Shown here piece by piece: positions 1 through 10,007 of a DNA stretch of 40,032 bases (position 1 is the stretch's first letter; each line of letters opens with the position of its first letter). Below the pieces are notes generated by a model. That model was not told where the DNA came from. It searched no databases and saw only the letters and a list, made by a program, of their open reading frames with translations. The DNA comes from Flavobacteriales bacterium (lineage in GTDB: Bacteria > Bacteroidota > Bacteroidia > Flavobacteriales_D > Parvicellaceae): positions 1 through 40,032 of the forward strand of contig JACJZN010000012.1 in assembly GCA_020635565.1 (NCBI GenBank), read 5' to 3'. The position numbers and the translations under genes were made by a program.

Positions 1-1131
1 CTGATTTGGGTAAGCCATGCTAAAGGAGTTCAACAGATCGAAATTCAAAAGGAAATCCAATATTCGGCATTGATATTACAATTGGATCAAATTTGGGTCA
101 ATGATCAGTTGTTTTCAAATCCATCAGAGCGTTCATTGGGCAGCGACCAACGAAAAATAGCTTTTAAGTTAAAGCTTCCGACCCTCCGCAATCAAGAAAT
201 CACACAGTATCACTATCAATTAGCAGGCTATAGTGACGAATGGCATATCAATAGTTACCACGATAATTGGATCACCTACAATGCTTTGGCACCAGGTGAC
301 TACACTTTTACCGTGAAGCCAGAGATTGAAGGTGTTTTTGGAGCACCGGTCGTATATCAATTTAGCATAGATCATCCAGTTTACATGAGGTGGTGGTTTA
401 TGCTATTTGTCGGGTTACTAATAGTAGGGATAGTTGTCATTTTCTATAGAAGACAGCTCAAAATTCAGAAGCGTAAGTCAGATCAATTGAACGAGTTGAA
501 TTCATCCAAATTGACAGCTATTCAATCTCAAATGAATCCTCACTTTATTTTTAATTCACTAAATAGTATTCAAGATTTGGTGCTCAAGGGAGATGTAGAA
601 AATTCATATACCTACATTACTACTTTTTCCGATTTGGTAAGGCGAACTTTGAATTACTCAGATAAGGATCTCATCGAATTTGAGCAGGAAGTGAAATTGT
701 TAGAAGTTTACCTTTCTTTGGAAAAATTGCGATTTAAAAAAGACTTTGATTATCAGCTTATTACCAATGATATAGAGGACATTAATATCCCGCCACTTTT
801 GGTGCAACCATTCGTAGAAAATGCGTTGCTTCATGGGTTATTGCACTTAGAAGGACACAAAGAACTTAAGGTAGAATTTCAATTGTCAGAGGAGGCATTA
901 ATTTGTACGATACAAGACAATGGAGTGGGCAGAGAAAGAGCGAAAGAAATCAGGAAAAGACAGCGAGCAGATCACGAATCTTTTTCGGGAAAAGCGATCA
1001 AAAGACGCTTTGAGATTTTAAGTCAGGTATATGAAGGTGACTTTGACGTAGTTTATGAAGATCTGGTGAGTAACGGTGAAGCAATAGGGACAAAGGTTAT
1101 TCTTAGAATGCCTTATAAACAGAAATTTTAG
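1..1131 (+). CDS. Sensor histidine kinase, LytS/His_kinase family, 5' truncated by window edge
   Basis: The reading frame is open from base 1, so the start lies upstream; the ATG at 70 is internal. The first third looks like the last strands of a Y_Y_Y (two-component regulator propeller-associated) periplasmic domain. One membrane helix follows (WWFMLFVGLLIVGIVVIFYR, about 391-450). The cytoplasmic part has the His_kinase motif MNPHFIFNSLNSIQD with the phospho-accepting His codon at 541-543. It ends in a HATPase region with an N box (VQPFVENALLHG) and a G1 box (QDNGVGRERA). This is the LytS-type architecture common in Bacteroidota, where a seven-bladed propeller normally lies N-terminal. It is followed 75 bp downstream by a LytTR response regulator, its likely phosphotransfer partner. 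The signal is unknown; such pairs usually sense extracellular or envelope cues. Confidence 0.93.
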   Translation: MIWVSHAKGVQQIEIQKEIQYSALILQLDQIWVNDQLFSNPSERSLGSDQRKIAFKLKLPTLRNQEITQYHYQLAGYSDEWHINSYHDNWITYNALAPGDYTFTVKPEIEGVFGAPVVYQFSIDHPVYMRWWFMLFVGLLIVGIVVIFYRRQLKIQKRKSDQLNELNSSKLTAIQSQMNPHFIFNSLNSIQDLVLKGDVENSYTYITTFSDLVRRTLNYSDKDLIEFEQEVKLLEVYLSLEKLRFKKDFDYQLITNDIEDINIPPLLVQPFVENALLHGLLHLEGHKELKVEFQLSEEALICTIQDNGVGRERAKEIRKRQRADHESFSGKAIKRRFEILSQVYEGDFDVVYEDLVSNGEAIGTKVILRMPYKQKF

Positions 1132-1205
1132 TCTAATGATAAATAGATTCATCCATTAATAAACATCTCATAGAATGATCTTATTTTTATATTTAATCTA
1201 GCGTT

Positions 1206-1952
1206 ATGGAAGCAAAGATCAAAGCAATAATCGTTGACGATGAGGAAAGTGCCAGAGATGTGCTAGAGAATCTTCTTTTGAGATTTTGTCCTGAAGTGAC
1301 CGTTGCAGGTAAGTGTAGTAATGTTTCTTCTGCTGTCACCTTGATCAAAACAGTGGAGCCTCAGTTGGTTTTTCTAGATATAGAAATGCCTAACTACGCA
1401 GGTTATGAGATCGTTAATTTCTTTGATGACATCAATTTTAAAATGGTATTTGTTACAGCTTATGATAACTATGCTGTGAGGGCATTTGAAGTGGCTGCTG
1501 TAGATTACCTATTGAAACCTGTCAATATAGAAAGATTGAAAGAAGCAGTTAGAAGAGTAGGAGAAGAATTGAGTAAAGACAACTGGCAGAGCAGAATGAG
1601 TGTTTTAGGCCAATCGCTTCAAAGTAAGACTCCAGAGAAAATAGTATTGACAGACAAGGGAATGCAATATGTGGTGAACATAGAAGATGTGGTAGCCATC
1701 GAAGCCCAAGAGGCATATTGTTTAATACATACGGTACAAAGAGAATTCTTAATGAGTAAGAACTTGAAGCATTTTGAGCTGATCTTGGATAATAATCCCA
1801 AATTCGTTCGAGTGCATAAATCTTGGCTGATCAATTTGGACCATATGGTGTCCTACTCTAAATCTGATTTCAATATTGTAATGAGTAAAGGTATAATAGC
1901 CAAATTATCAAAATATAAAAAAGCCGAGTTCGAAGCTATACTGATAGCTTAG
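1206..1952 (+). CDS. LytTR-family response regulator
   Basis: A 248-aa protein of usual length for this family. The receiver domain (about 1-125) has the acidic pair DDEE (11-14), the phospho-acceptor Asp58 in VFLDIEMP, the switch Thr in FVTAYD and the conserved Lys in LLKP. A LytTR DNA-binding domain (about 145-245) follows, recognisable from IEAQEAYCLIHT and the FVRVHKSWLINLDHM stretch. It lies directly downstream of the LytS-type kinase and is almost certainly its cognate transcription factor; targets cannot be deduced here. A strong hairpin terminator follows at 2007-2034, so the pair forms its own transcription unit. Confidence 0.95.
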   Translation: MEAKIKAIIVDDEESARDVLENLLLRFCPEVTVAGKCSNVSSAVTLIKTVEPQLVFLDIEMPNYAGYEIVNFFDDINFKMVFVTAYDNYAVRAFEVAAVDYLLKPVNIERLKEAVRRVGEELSKDNWQSRMSVLGQSLQSKTPEKIVLTDKGMQYVVNIEDVVAIEAQEAYCLIHTVQREFLMSKNLKHFELILDNNPKFVRVHKSWLINLDHMVSYSKSDFNIVMSKGIIAKLSKYKKAEFEAILIA

Positions 1953-2006
1953 CCTAGGAGCCTATTAAACAAAGTAAAAGATATTCTACCCCCTCGATCA
2001 ATTCCT

Positions 2007-2036
2007 AAGTCCCAAATGTAAATTTGGGACTTTTGT
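2007..2036 (+). terminator. Rho-independent terminator after the LytTR gene
   Basis: A perfect 11-bp stem (AAGTCCCAAAT / ATTTGGGACTT) with a GTAA tetraloop, ending in a T-rich tail (ACTTTTGTATTT). It lies 55 bp after the regulator stop codon and just before the promoter-like motif of the next gene. Confidence 0.8.
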
Positions 2037-2039
2037 ATT

Positions 2040-2047
2040 TATCTTTG
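2040..2047 (+). promoter_or_regulatory. Bacteroidota -7 element (TATCTTTG) for the SDR gene
   Basis: TATCTTTG fits the Bacteroidota housekeeping sigma -7 consensus TAnnTTTG. It ends 17 bp before the ATG at 2065 and directly follows a terminator. No convincing -33 TTTG box is seen at the expected distance. Confidence 0.45.
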
Positions 2048-2064
2048 AATCATTAATTATAGTC

Positions 2065-2811
2065 ATGAGTAAAATAGCACTAATAACAGGCGCTTCTTCG
2101 GGGATTGGAAAAGCCACAGCTTGTAAATTGTCTGAATCAGGATTTGATCTGATCCTCTGTGGGAGACGAAAAGATAGATTAGAAGAGCTAGCCAAAGATC
2201 TTCAGGTTAAAACCCTGATACTTACTTTTGACGTGAGAGATTTGAATGCTGTTAATCTAGCCATAGATTCGTTACCAGCAGATTGGAAGAACATAGATGT
2301 ATTGGTGAATAATGCAGGTAATGCTCATGGACTTTCTACTTTCGATCAGGGTGACATTGCAGACTGGGATGCCATGATCGATGGTAATGTAAAAGGATTA
2401 TTGTATGTTTCAAAAGCAATAATTCCAAATATGGTGCAAAGAGGAATGGGGCATATCATTAACATTAGTTCTGTTGCTGGTAAGCAAACCTATGAGAATG
2501 GAGCTGTTTATTGTGCGTCAAAGAAAGGTGTAGAAGCTATTAGTGAAGGAATGAGATTAGATCTTACTAAACACGGTATTAAGGTCACTAATGTAGCTCC
2601 TGGTGCGGTACAAACTGAATTCTCAGAAGTTAGATTCAAAGGTGATAAAGAAAGAGCAGACAAGGTTTATCAAGGATTTGAAGCGCTTAAAGCCGAAGAC
2701 ATTGCTGATGTAATAGCTTATGCTGTTAATGCGCCAGATCATGTTACTATAGCTGATGTCACCGTTTATGCTAAAGCTCAATCAGCTCCTACAACTATTT
2801 ACAAGAAATAG
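2065..2811 (+). CDS. Short-chain dehydrogenase/reductase (classical SDR, YdfG-like)
   Basis: A 248-aa NAD(P)-dependent oxidoreductase with all classical SDR landmarks: cofactor motif TGASSGIG at residues 8-15, NNAG at 82-85, catalytic Ser in NISSVAG (about 136), and Tyr149-x3-Lys153 in YCASK. RR after the second strand (CGRRKDR) suggests a preference for NADP. Its overall look matches the YdfG/COG4221 group (3-hydroxy acid or serine dehydrogenases), but the substrate cannot be fixed from sequence. The next gene starts 5 bp after its stop, so the two are probably cotranscribed, although no functional link is obvious. Confidence 0.93.
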   Translation: MSKIALITGASSGIGKATACKLSESGFDLILCGRRKDRLEELAKDLQVKTLILTFDVRDLNAVNLAIDSLPADWKNIDVLVNNAGNAHGLSTFDQGDIADWDAMIDGNVKGLLYVSKAIIPNMVQRGMGHIINISSVAGKQTYENGAVYCASKKGVEAISEGMRLDLTKHGIKVTNVAPGAVQTEFSEVRFKGDKERADKVYQGFEALKAEDIADVIAYAVNAPDHVTIADVTVYAKAQSAPTTIYKK

Positions 2812-2816
2812 ACTCT

Positions 2817-4607
2817 TTGACTTCCTCTAATAATTCAAATAGTTCAATAGTAAAACTCAAATGGAATGATCATTTAGGTCTTTTATTGATTTTTATTGCT
2901 TTGATAGTGAGATATTCAGGATTAATTGATCCGGGTATTTCAATTAAGCAGCTAGTTGGATTAACTGGTATTTTGACTATGAATCGGAAGTTCTTCGTGA
3001 TCACAAAGCCTTTGCTTTATTATGTTTGGATACCGATCAGCTTTATGATCCTCTGGAGTGCATTAGGTATGATGTTCTATCATAAAATTAATTTCTGGCT
3101 TCAAGCTTCCAGATGGGTGGATTACTCTATGATGGCATTGCTCATAACGGTATTTTCTAATCTTATGAAAGACGGACATTTAAAAGTGATCTTAACCTAC
3201 TTCAGTGTGATGGTCACTTTTTTGGTTGCTTATGTTCTTATTGAAATGATTAATGCTGAAATCTTAGTCGATCATGCGAATTCATACCGAGTTAATGGCT
3301 TTTTCGAACACAGAAATATCTTAGCAATGTTCCTGTCAATGTCATTCGGAATCTTGTCTTTCTTTGAAATGAAATTTAAGAACCAAGTTCACAAGGCTAT
3401 TCATTGGATCACTTTTATTAATTTGATTTTATTGATCTTCGAAATTACTCTGGTACAAAGTAGGGGAGCATGGATAGTGGGAGGAATACTGTTTTTAACT
3501 ATGGTCGTCATCAAACTCTTGAATTCAAAGGATCGACAGATCAAACAATCGGTCATACTGAGTTTGGTATTGATAGGGACAATAATTTTGATCAATTCAG
3601 TAAATAAGGAAGAAAGTACTTCTGACTTATTGAATACCAAGGAACTATCCATGTCAGAGAGAACGATCTATTGGCAAAAGTCAGCAACAATGATTGTCGA
3701 TCATTCGTTTTTTGGAGTTGGGTCATTTGCATGGCCTTTAATGGCAGGAAAAGATGGGTGGGAAGGCAGTATGGCTGATGCAGGAACTTATTTTGTAACG
3801 CATCCTCACAATGACTTTTTACTAATAGCTTCAGAGAATGGAATTCCCACATTGATCGCATTCATAGTATTGTTATTGGGGTGTTTTTATCAGTTTACTA
3901 AATTCGTTTTAATTAAAGAGACTGCTAGAGATCCATCCATGTGGATGATTGCGATCACTATGTTCGGGTTATTGTTTTTATCTGCATTCAATTCTTTTGT
4001 TGGTAGATTCGAATTTACCTTCCTTTTAGCTTTGTTGTTATCTTTTCTGATAGCTCAAGGACAAATAGAAGTTGGCCAAAAGGATCGAGTATGGCTATTG
4101 AAGGGGCTGACCATGATAGGTATTGTTATATTCTCCTTTAATTATTACTTGGATACGCTATCAGGTAAAGTATTGATCGCAAAATCCGAAAATCGATTAG
4201 CTGATGTTTCCAGTGACTTGGAATTACTAGATTCAAAGAATTATTCTTTCGATAGGATCGGCATTCCAATAGATTGGTACAGAGGAAGTATTGCGCTCAA
4301 TCATGGAGTTTATCCAGATGCACAGGAATATTTAAATGAAGCTAGAATTGTAGCTCCTTATTTGGCATTGGTTTACAATGAATTGGGAGTGCTTTCTTTG
4401 GTGAGCAAAAAGGACTCAATACAACAATTTTTCTCCTCAGCACTTGATTTATCACCTCGTTTTGAAGAAGCTCATTTTAATCTGGCAGTATATTATTACT
4501 ATCAAGGTCAGACCGATTCGATGAGTTATCAACTAAATCAAGTATATAGTCAACAATTTTTGAGCGAGAAAGAAAATTTATTGAAATTAGCAAGCAAACA
4601 AGAATAA
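2817..4607 (+). CDS. O-antigen ligase / Wzy_C-family membrane protein with C-terminal TPR-like region
   Basis: A 596-aa polytopic membrane protein with roughly ten or more hydrophobic helices up to about residue 450. The large-loop region carries THPHNDFLLIASENG, the HxHN-type signature of the Wzy_C (O-antigen ligase/polymerase) family. ERTIYWQKSATMI and FFGVGSFAWP are also typical of that loop. The soluble C-terminus (about 455-590) looks like TPR helices (LNEARIVAPYLALVYNELGV, EEAHFNLAVYYYYQGQ). Members of the family join or polymerise lipid-linked glycans at the outer face of the inner membrane. I chose the TTG at 2817, 5 bp after the SDR stop, because the first helix begins soon after it and no in-frame ATG precedes that helix. 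The giant adhesin starts 7 bp downstream. Confidence 0.85.
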   Translation: MTSSNNSNSSIVKLKWNDHLGLLLIFIALIVRYSGLIDPGISIKQLVGLTGILTMNRKFFVITKPLLYYVWIPISFMILWSALGMMFYHKINFWLQASRWVDYSMMALLITVFSNLMKDGHLKVILTYFSVMVTFLVAYVLIEMINAEILVDHANSYRVNGFFEHRNILAMFLSMSFGILSFFEMKFKNQVHKAIHWITFINLILLIFEITLVQSRGAWIVGGILFLTMVVIKLLNSKDRQIKQSVILSLVLIGTIILINSVNKEESTSDLLNTKELSMSERTIYWQKSATMIVDHSFFGVGSFAWPLMAGKDGWEGSMADAGTYFVTHPHNDFLLIASENGIPTLIAFIVLLLGCFYQFTKFVLIKETARDPSMWMIAITMFGLLFLSAFNSFVGRFEFTFLLALLLSFLIAQGQIEVGQKDRVWLLKGLTMIGIVIFSFNYYLDTLSGKVLIAKSENRLADVSSDLELLDSKNYSFDRIGIPIDWYRGSIALNHGVYPDAQEYLNEARIVAPYLALVYNELGVLSLVSKKDSIQQFFSSALDLSPRFEEAHFNLAVYYYYQGQTDSMSYQLNQVYSQQFLSEKENLLKLASKQE

Positions 4608-4614
4608 GAATAAC

Positions 4615-7600
4615 ATGAAGAGAGTTTTATTATTATCCCTGATCACTATATGGTCCATGAGTTATTTTGGACAGTCTTTAGTGTCAATTAGCCAATCCAC
4701 TGCTTACAATGGTGATGCAATAAATGTCAACGTAACAGGAAGTTCCAACTTATGGACTTTGGCCACGCCAACGGTTCGGTTATACAATTCATTTGGTGAT
4801 ACTATTGACGGATCAAATATTTTTGTCAATACTGACGATGATTTTGATGTAGACTTTGTTATTCCATGTAATTTGAACCAACCTGGATCGTCATTTACGC
4901 TAAAGACAGATGATTCAAATGCAGGGATACTAACTTTGGGTAGTGCTATGACCATAGACGGTTTGGTAATTGCTTTAGGAACTGTTACTAATGAATTGTG
5001 TAATGGAAGTTGCGATGGTAGTGCTGCTGTCAATATAAGTAACGGTCAGGGACCATTAAATTATTCTTGGACGGGTGGACAAACAACAGCTACTGCAGTT
5101 GGTTTGTGCGCGGGTAGCTATAATGTTACTGTTATTGATGCAAACGCGTGTAGCGAAGTATTAAACGCAGTTGTCACCTCACCTCCGTTACTAACAACTA
5201 CTTCATCCTTTACCAATGTTCTATGTAATGGTTCTTGCGATGGAACAGCAATGACGATTCCATCTGGTGGGACAGGAAGTTTGATGTATAACTGGACTCC
5301 TACACCTGGAATTGGACAGGGAACAGCTAATATCTCCGCACTTTGTCCCGGCACTTACACTGTTACAGTAACAGATGACAATGGGTGTACAACTATGGAT
5401 AATGTATCTATTACTGAACCAACGGCTATTACGTTATCAACCTCTACTAGTGACGAAATTTGTTTTGGGTCTTGTGATGGTTCTGCTATGGTTACTCCTT
5501 CTGGGGGAACACCAACTTACACCTATAGTTGGTCTCCATCTCCAGGTGCGGGTCAAGGAACTAATTCTCCGTCTGCAATGTGTGCTACAACGTATACTGT
5601 TACTGTTACTGATGGGAATGGCTGTACAGCAGTAGATAATCCCACTATTTCTAGTCCAACAGTTCTTTCGATGTCTGGTTCTGTAACAGATGTTTCTTGT
5701 TTTGGAGGTAATAACGGTTCGATCATCTTATCAGCTATTGGTGGAACAGCTCCTTATAATTATTCAATAGACGGAGGAGCAACTTATCAATCTTCTGCTA
5801 CTTATATCAGTTTATCAGCGGGATCGTATAACTGTATTATTATTGACGCAAATGGTTGTTCTACAAGTTCAAATTATAACATTACGGAACCTGCTATATT
5901 GTCTACTTTTATCGATACTTATACCAATCCAACTTGTGCTTCTTTTTGTGATGGAACCGCCCATGTAAATGTGTCTGGTGGTGTAGGTCCATATAATTAT
6001 TCTTGGTCTCCTAGTTCTCAAACCACAGCATCTGCTTCAACTTTGTGTGCAGGAACTCATACAGTAACTATTACAGATAATAATGGTTGTGTGATCAATG
6101 ATAATGTTTCATTAGTTGATCCTACTGCTGTTTTTGTATCCAGTTTACCAACCAATATTGCTTGTAATGGAGATTTCACTGGGGGTGTTGACATAACAGT
6201 TACCGGAGGAAATCCAACATATACATTCGTATGGTCCGGACCAAATGGATTTACAGCTACATCAGAAGATATTTTGAGCGTGGAGGCCGGTGCTTATACG
6301 GTTACTGTTACTGATGCTTCTGGATGTACTGGAATGGACAATGTTACGTTGACACAGCCTAATGCTCTATTGATTCAAGTGTCTACTACTATGCCAGCTT
6401 GTTTTGGTGCTAGTGATGGTAGCGCAACGCTGGTAGCAGTGAATGGTGGAACACCAACTTATAATTACTCTTGGACTTCAGGGGGGTCTGGTCTTACTGA
6501 AACAGGACTTTCTACAGGAACATACACAGTAACAGTAACTGATGCGAATGGTTGTGTGGCAGATTCAACCTTTTTCTTGAATGAACCTGCAGAAGTGAGT
6601 TATTCTACGACCTTAAGTGATCCTTTATGTAATGGTGGTTCAGATGGTTCAATTTCTTTTTCTGCCATGAATGGAAGTTTACCATATGAATACTCAATTG
6701 ATAATGGCGCAACCTATCAAATGATTAACAGTTTTACGAACTTAATAGCAGGTTCTTATGATGTTTTTGTAAGAGATGCCAATTTGTGTACTGTAGGAGG
6801 AACTGAAGTTTTGAACCAACCAACGGTTCTCGGATATACGGCTTCTACAACAGATCCTTCATGTTTTGGTTTTACTGATGGGGTGATCACTTTCTCTTCA
6901 TTTGGTGGTATTGCACCTTACCAGTTCTCTGCTGATAATGGTTCTACTTTCCAATCTTCGTCAACCATTGCAGGCTTAGCGGCTGGTAGTTACTCAGTGC
7001 AAGTAATTGATGCTAACGGTTGTCTGGCAACTGGTGCAGAAGTGTTGAACGATCCGCCAAATACCAACTTTACGGTTAGCTTACAATCACCAACTTCTTG
7101 TACTGCTAATGATGGTGTGATCACACTTTCAGGATTAACACCTAGTGTATTCTACGATTTTTCTTTGGTTAATTCAAATGGACTCAATGGACCTGTATCA
7201 ATACCAGCTTCAGCAGGTGGCCAAATAACAACTAATGCGCTTGCTGCTGATGATTATACTGATTTTAGTATTACCTACAATGGCTGTAACACCACTGATA
7301 ATACGATCTATACTTTAACTAATCCGACTAACGGTTTAGCGATCAATAATAGTGGTTTGGTTATAACGAATGCAAATTGTACAAGTAGTACAGGAGCTAT
7401 CTCTGGATTAACAATTACTGGCGGTACTTCTCCGTATTCAATGTCGTATAACGGGAACAGTGTAGCAAGTTTAGATTTGGCTAGTGTGCTACCAGGATCT
7501 TATTCATTGTCGATTACTGATAATTTAGGGTGTATTACAACTGGTCAGTATGTGGTTAATGCGAATGCTACCTTCCTTACAGTGGGAGTTACTCCTACTA

Positions 7601-9537
7601 ATGTTACTTGTAACAGTACTTGTGATGGTACATTAACAGCAAATGTTACAGGTGGTAGTTCACCTTACATTTATAGCTGGAGCAATGGGATGTCTGGAGC
7701 TGCCGTAACAGGTGTTTGTGCTGGAAGTTATGCGCTGACCGTTACTGATGTCAATGGATGTCATGGACAGGTTACATCAACGATAACTCAACCAGCTGCA
7801 ATATCTGCTACTGTTGTTCCTGTGGCTCCATCTTGTGGAATAAACAATGGTACCTTAACCGTAACCAATACATCTGGTGGAACTGCACCATTCAATTACC
7901 AATGGACCAATGGAGATGTTGGGACAACGGCAGATTCATTAGGAGCTGGAGTTTACGCTTTGACGGTTACCGATGCCAATGCTTGCCAGCAAATGGAGGT
8001 TTTTTCAGTTGCAAGTTCAAGTGCCCCAGTAGTTTCGGCTAGCACGGTTTCACCAACTTGTTATGAAGGGAACAACGGGTCAATAGCATTATCTGTTAGT
8101 GGAGGGGTTGCTCCATATACCTATGATTGGTCTACTGGTCACACTACTCAGAACGTGAGTAATTTAGTGGCTGGATATTATGATGTTACCGTAACTGATG
8201 CTACGGGTTGTGCAGTGGTTCAACTAATTTCTTTAGCAGATGCTTTACCACTTGATATAAGCGGATATACAACTACTCCTTCTACTTGTGGAAACAATGA
8301 TGGATCTATTACAGTGAATCCTACTGGAGGAGCTGGTGGTTATACTTACTTATGGAATGCGGGAGCTACTACTGCTACTATTTCAGGTATTGCTGCTGGA
8401 ACTTATGAGTGTATTGTTTATGATGCCAACGGTTGTGAAGAGGAAATGACTTATGCGTTGAGCGATGCAGGTTCGCCTGTATTAACTGTTGATATGGTCG
8501 TTCAACCAACTTGTATGAATGGTACTGGTGAGATCTATACTTCTACAACAGGAGGTACAGCTCCATATACTTATGCATGGGATAACGGAGATCAAACAGA
8601 TGACCTTTTCAATGCTGCAGTTGGGGTTCACAATTTGGAGGTAACAGATGCTTTAGGTTGTACAGGAGCCATTAGCGAAGAGTTAGATGGAATCAATTTG
8701 AGCGCTGCAGAGATCTGTATGGTTACAGTAGACACTACTTCAGGTGGTAATACGGTAATTTGGGGTAAAGAATATGGATTAGGTATTGCTGAATACCAAA
8801 TATTCAAAGAAAGTAGTGTTTTGAATCACTTCCAATTGATCGGAACAGTTCCTTTTGATAGTTTGTCTTCTTTCACTGATACCGCAGCAAACTCTTCGAT
8901 CCATTCTTACCGTTATAAGTTAAGAACGATCGATAGTTGCGCTAACTTCTCAGATTTCTTATCAACTCATAAAACGATTCACTTGGTAAGCAATCTTGGT
9001 TTGAGCAATGTAGTGAACTTATCTTGGGATGATTACATCGGATTTACCTACAGTACTTTCTACATCCACAGAAATCATCCTTCTACAGGGTGGGAATTGA
9101 TAGATTCTGTAGCTTCAAACATTCATACGTATACAGATGCAGGTCATCCAGGTATTCAAGGTTTGGAGTACAGCATAGTTGTAGTTCCAGATGTACCATG
9201 TACTGCAGAGAAAGCTCAAGATCACAATTCAACAAGATCTAATAAGGCTGCCATTGCCGCTCCTTCCGGAACGGATGGAGTAGAGACCAATGAATCAACA
9301 ATGCTAACCATTTGGCCAAATCCAAATAGTGGTTTATTGAATCTAAACATTGCTGAAGGACAGGGTGAGATCGTTATTACGATCCATGATCTGAATGGAA
9401 GGCGAATAAGTTCTTATAACCTAAATGGAGGTGCTGAGTACTATCAGTTAGACTTACATCATTTGGATGACGGTGTTTATTTTATTGATGCACTGATCAA
9501 AGGAGAAAATCACATTGTGAAGTTCGTTAAGCAGTAA
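4615..9537 (+). CDS. Giant SprB-repeat surface adhesin with T9SS type A sorting domain
   Basis: A 1640-aa secreted protein. It has an N-terminal signal peptide (KRVLLLSLITIWSMSYFG), then about 16 tandem SprB-type repeats of 70-85 residues. Each begins with a C-x-G-x-x-DG-type turn and ends near a TVTVTDANGC-type motif. Next come two fibronectin-III-like segments (about 1390-1550) and a C-terminal T9SS type A sorting domain (WPNPNSGLLNLNI ... GVYFIDALIKG ... KFVKQ). Proteins of this kind are exported across the outer membrane by the type IX system and act in adhesion or gliding. Cysteine pairs per repeat suggest disulphides or a rigid rod. The gene lies 7 bp after the O-antigen ligase gene, so it is probably cotranscribed. 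This is compatible with anchoring to a surface glycan (A-LPS), which is an inference. Confidence 0.92.
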   Translation: MKRVLLLSLITIWSMSYFGQSLVSISQSTAYNGDAINVNVTGSSNLWTLATPTVRLYNSFGDTIDGSNIFVNTDDDFDVDFVIPCNLNQPGSSFTLKTDDSNAGILTLGSAMTIDGLVIALGTVTNELCNGSCDGSAAVNISNGQGPLNYSWTGGQTTATAVGLCAGSYNVTVIDANACSEVLNAVVTSPPLLTTTSSFTNVLCNGSCDGTAMTIPSGGTGSLMYNWTPTPGIGQGTANISALCPGTYTVTVTDDNGCTTMDNVSITEPTAITLSTSTSDEICFGSCDGSAMVTPSGGTPTYTYSWSPSPGAGQGTNSPSAMCATTYTVTVTDGNGCTAVDNPTISSPTVLSMSGSVTDVSCFGGNNGSIILSAIGGTAPYNYSIDGGATYQSSATYISLSAGSYNCIIIDANGCSTSSNYNITEPAILSTFIDTYTNPTCASFCDGTAHVNVSGGVGPYNYSWSPSSQTTASASTLCAGTHTVTITDNNGCVINDNVSLVDPTAVFVSSLPTNIACNGDFTGGVDITVTGGNPTYTFVWSGPNGFTATSEDILSVEAGAYTVTVTDASGCTGMDNVTLTQPNALLIQVSTTMPACFGASDGSATLVAVNGGTPTYNYSWTSGGSGLTETGLSTGTYTVTVTDANGCVADSTFFLNEPAEVSYSTTLSDPLCNGGSDGSISFSAMNGSLPYEYSIDNGATYQMINSFTNLIAGSYDVFVRDANLCTVGGTEVLNQPTVLGYTASTTDPSCFGFTDGVITFSSFGGIAPYQFSADNGSTFQSSSTIAGLAAGSYSVQVIDANGCLATGAEVLNDPPNTNFTVSLQSPTSCTANDGVITLSGLTPSVFYDFSLVNSNGLNGPVSIPASAGGQITTNALAADDYTDFSITYNGCNTTDNTIYTLTNPTNGLAINNSGLVITNANCTSSTGAISGLTITGGTSPYSMSYNGNSVASLDLASVLPGSYSLSITDNLGCITTGQYVVNANATFLTVGVTPTNVTCNSTCDGTLTANVTGGSSPYIYSWSNGMSGAAVTGVCAGSYALTVTDVNGCHGQVTSTITQPAAISATVVPVAPSCGINNGTLTVTNTSGGTAPFNYQWTNGDVGTTADSLGAGVYALTVTDANACQQMEVFSVASSSAPVVSASTVSPTCYEGNNGSIALSVSGGVAPYTYDWSTGHTTQNVSNLVAGYYDVTVTDATGCAVVQLISLADALPLDISGYTTTPSTCGNNDGSITVNPTGGAGGYTYLWNAGATTATISGIAAGTYECIVYDANGCEEEMTYALSDAGSPVLTVDMVVQPTCMNGTGEIYTSTTGGTAPYTYAWDNGDQTDDLFNAAVGVHNLEVTDALGCTGAISEELDGINLSAAEICMVTVDTTSGGNTVIWGKEYGLGIAEYQIFKESSVLNHFQLIGTVPFDSLSSFTDTAANSSIHSYRYKLRTIDSCANFSDFLSTHKTIHLVSNLGLSNVVNLSWDDYIGFTYSTFYIHRNHPSTGWELIDSVASNIHTYTDAGHPGIQGLEYSIVVVPDVPCTAEKAQDHNSTRSNKAAIAAPSGTDGVETNESTMLTIWPNPNSGLLNLNIAEGQGEIVITIHDLNGRRISSYNLNGGAEYYQLDLHHLDDGVYFIDALIKGENHIVKFVKQ

Positions 9538-9556
9538 TGCTGAGCATATATGAAAT

Positions 9557-9589
9557 AACAAAGGCTGCCTTTTATAGACAGCCTTTGTT
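9557..9589. terminator. Hairpin terminator between convergent genes
   Basis: Perfect 11-bp stem AACAAAGGCTG / CAGCCTTTGTT with an 11-nt loop, 19 bp past the adhesin stop. It lies between the convergent adhesin and DUF1398 genes, so it can serve both strands; the T tract is weak. Confidence 0.7.
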
Positions 9590-9617
9590 CGTTTATAAGT
9601 TTAACTGAGTAGTTATT

Positions 9618-10007
9618 CTATTGCGGTATATGCTCTACTAAAACTTCATTTCCTTCCTTGTCAAAATAGCTACAGGTCATTTTGTCCATGCAGATCTCCC
9701 ACTTTTCAATGCCAGTTGAGGCGCACATTTTAATAAAGGTCAGGAAATCTGTCTTTCCCTGTTGATGAGCTCTTAATTCTGCTATAAAAACCTCAGGGTT
9801 AGGAGTGCTGCTGACCGTCATAGGGTCATATTTTGCAGGAAGGTTCACAGTGTAGTCTTCTCTTCCATGATAATTAATTTGTCCATCGGTAACGTAAGTT
9901 TCGTAACTGGTTACCCCTAATGATTTGATCTCTTGGATATATGCTGGAAAATCTGCTCCTGTCTTTACTTTGCCGTGTGCCGTTTTTAGTTGGTCTGCTG
10001 TGAACAT
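9618..10007 (-). CDS. DUF1398 family protein (YbcV-like)
   Basis: A 129-aa soluble protein with no signal peptide or membrane helix. The pattern GADFPAYIQEIKSLGVTSYE, the GREDYTVN segment and a C-terminal GIEKWEICMDKMTCSYFDKEG are what I recognise as the DUF1398 family, of which E. coli YbcV is a member. No biochemical role is established to my knowledge. It is transcribed opposite to its neighbours as a single gene, with its own upstream region (10008-10183) shared back to back with bioF. Confidence 0.8.
   Translation of the reverse strand: MFTADQLKTAHGKVKTGADFPAYIQEIKSLGVTSYETYVTDGQINYHGREDYTVNLPAKYDPMTVSSTPNPEVFIAELRAHQQGKTDFLTFIKMCASTGIEKWEICMDKMTCSYFDKEGNEVLVEHIPQ

Noticed and set aside
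4900..8700. Regular repeats that might suggest a CRISPR array or minisatellite
   Set aside because: They are about 16 diverged SprB protein repeats of 70-85 codons in one intact frame, without short identical repeats or spacers.
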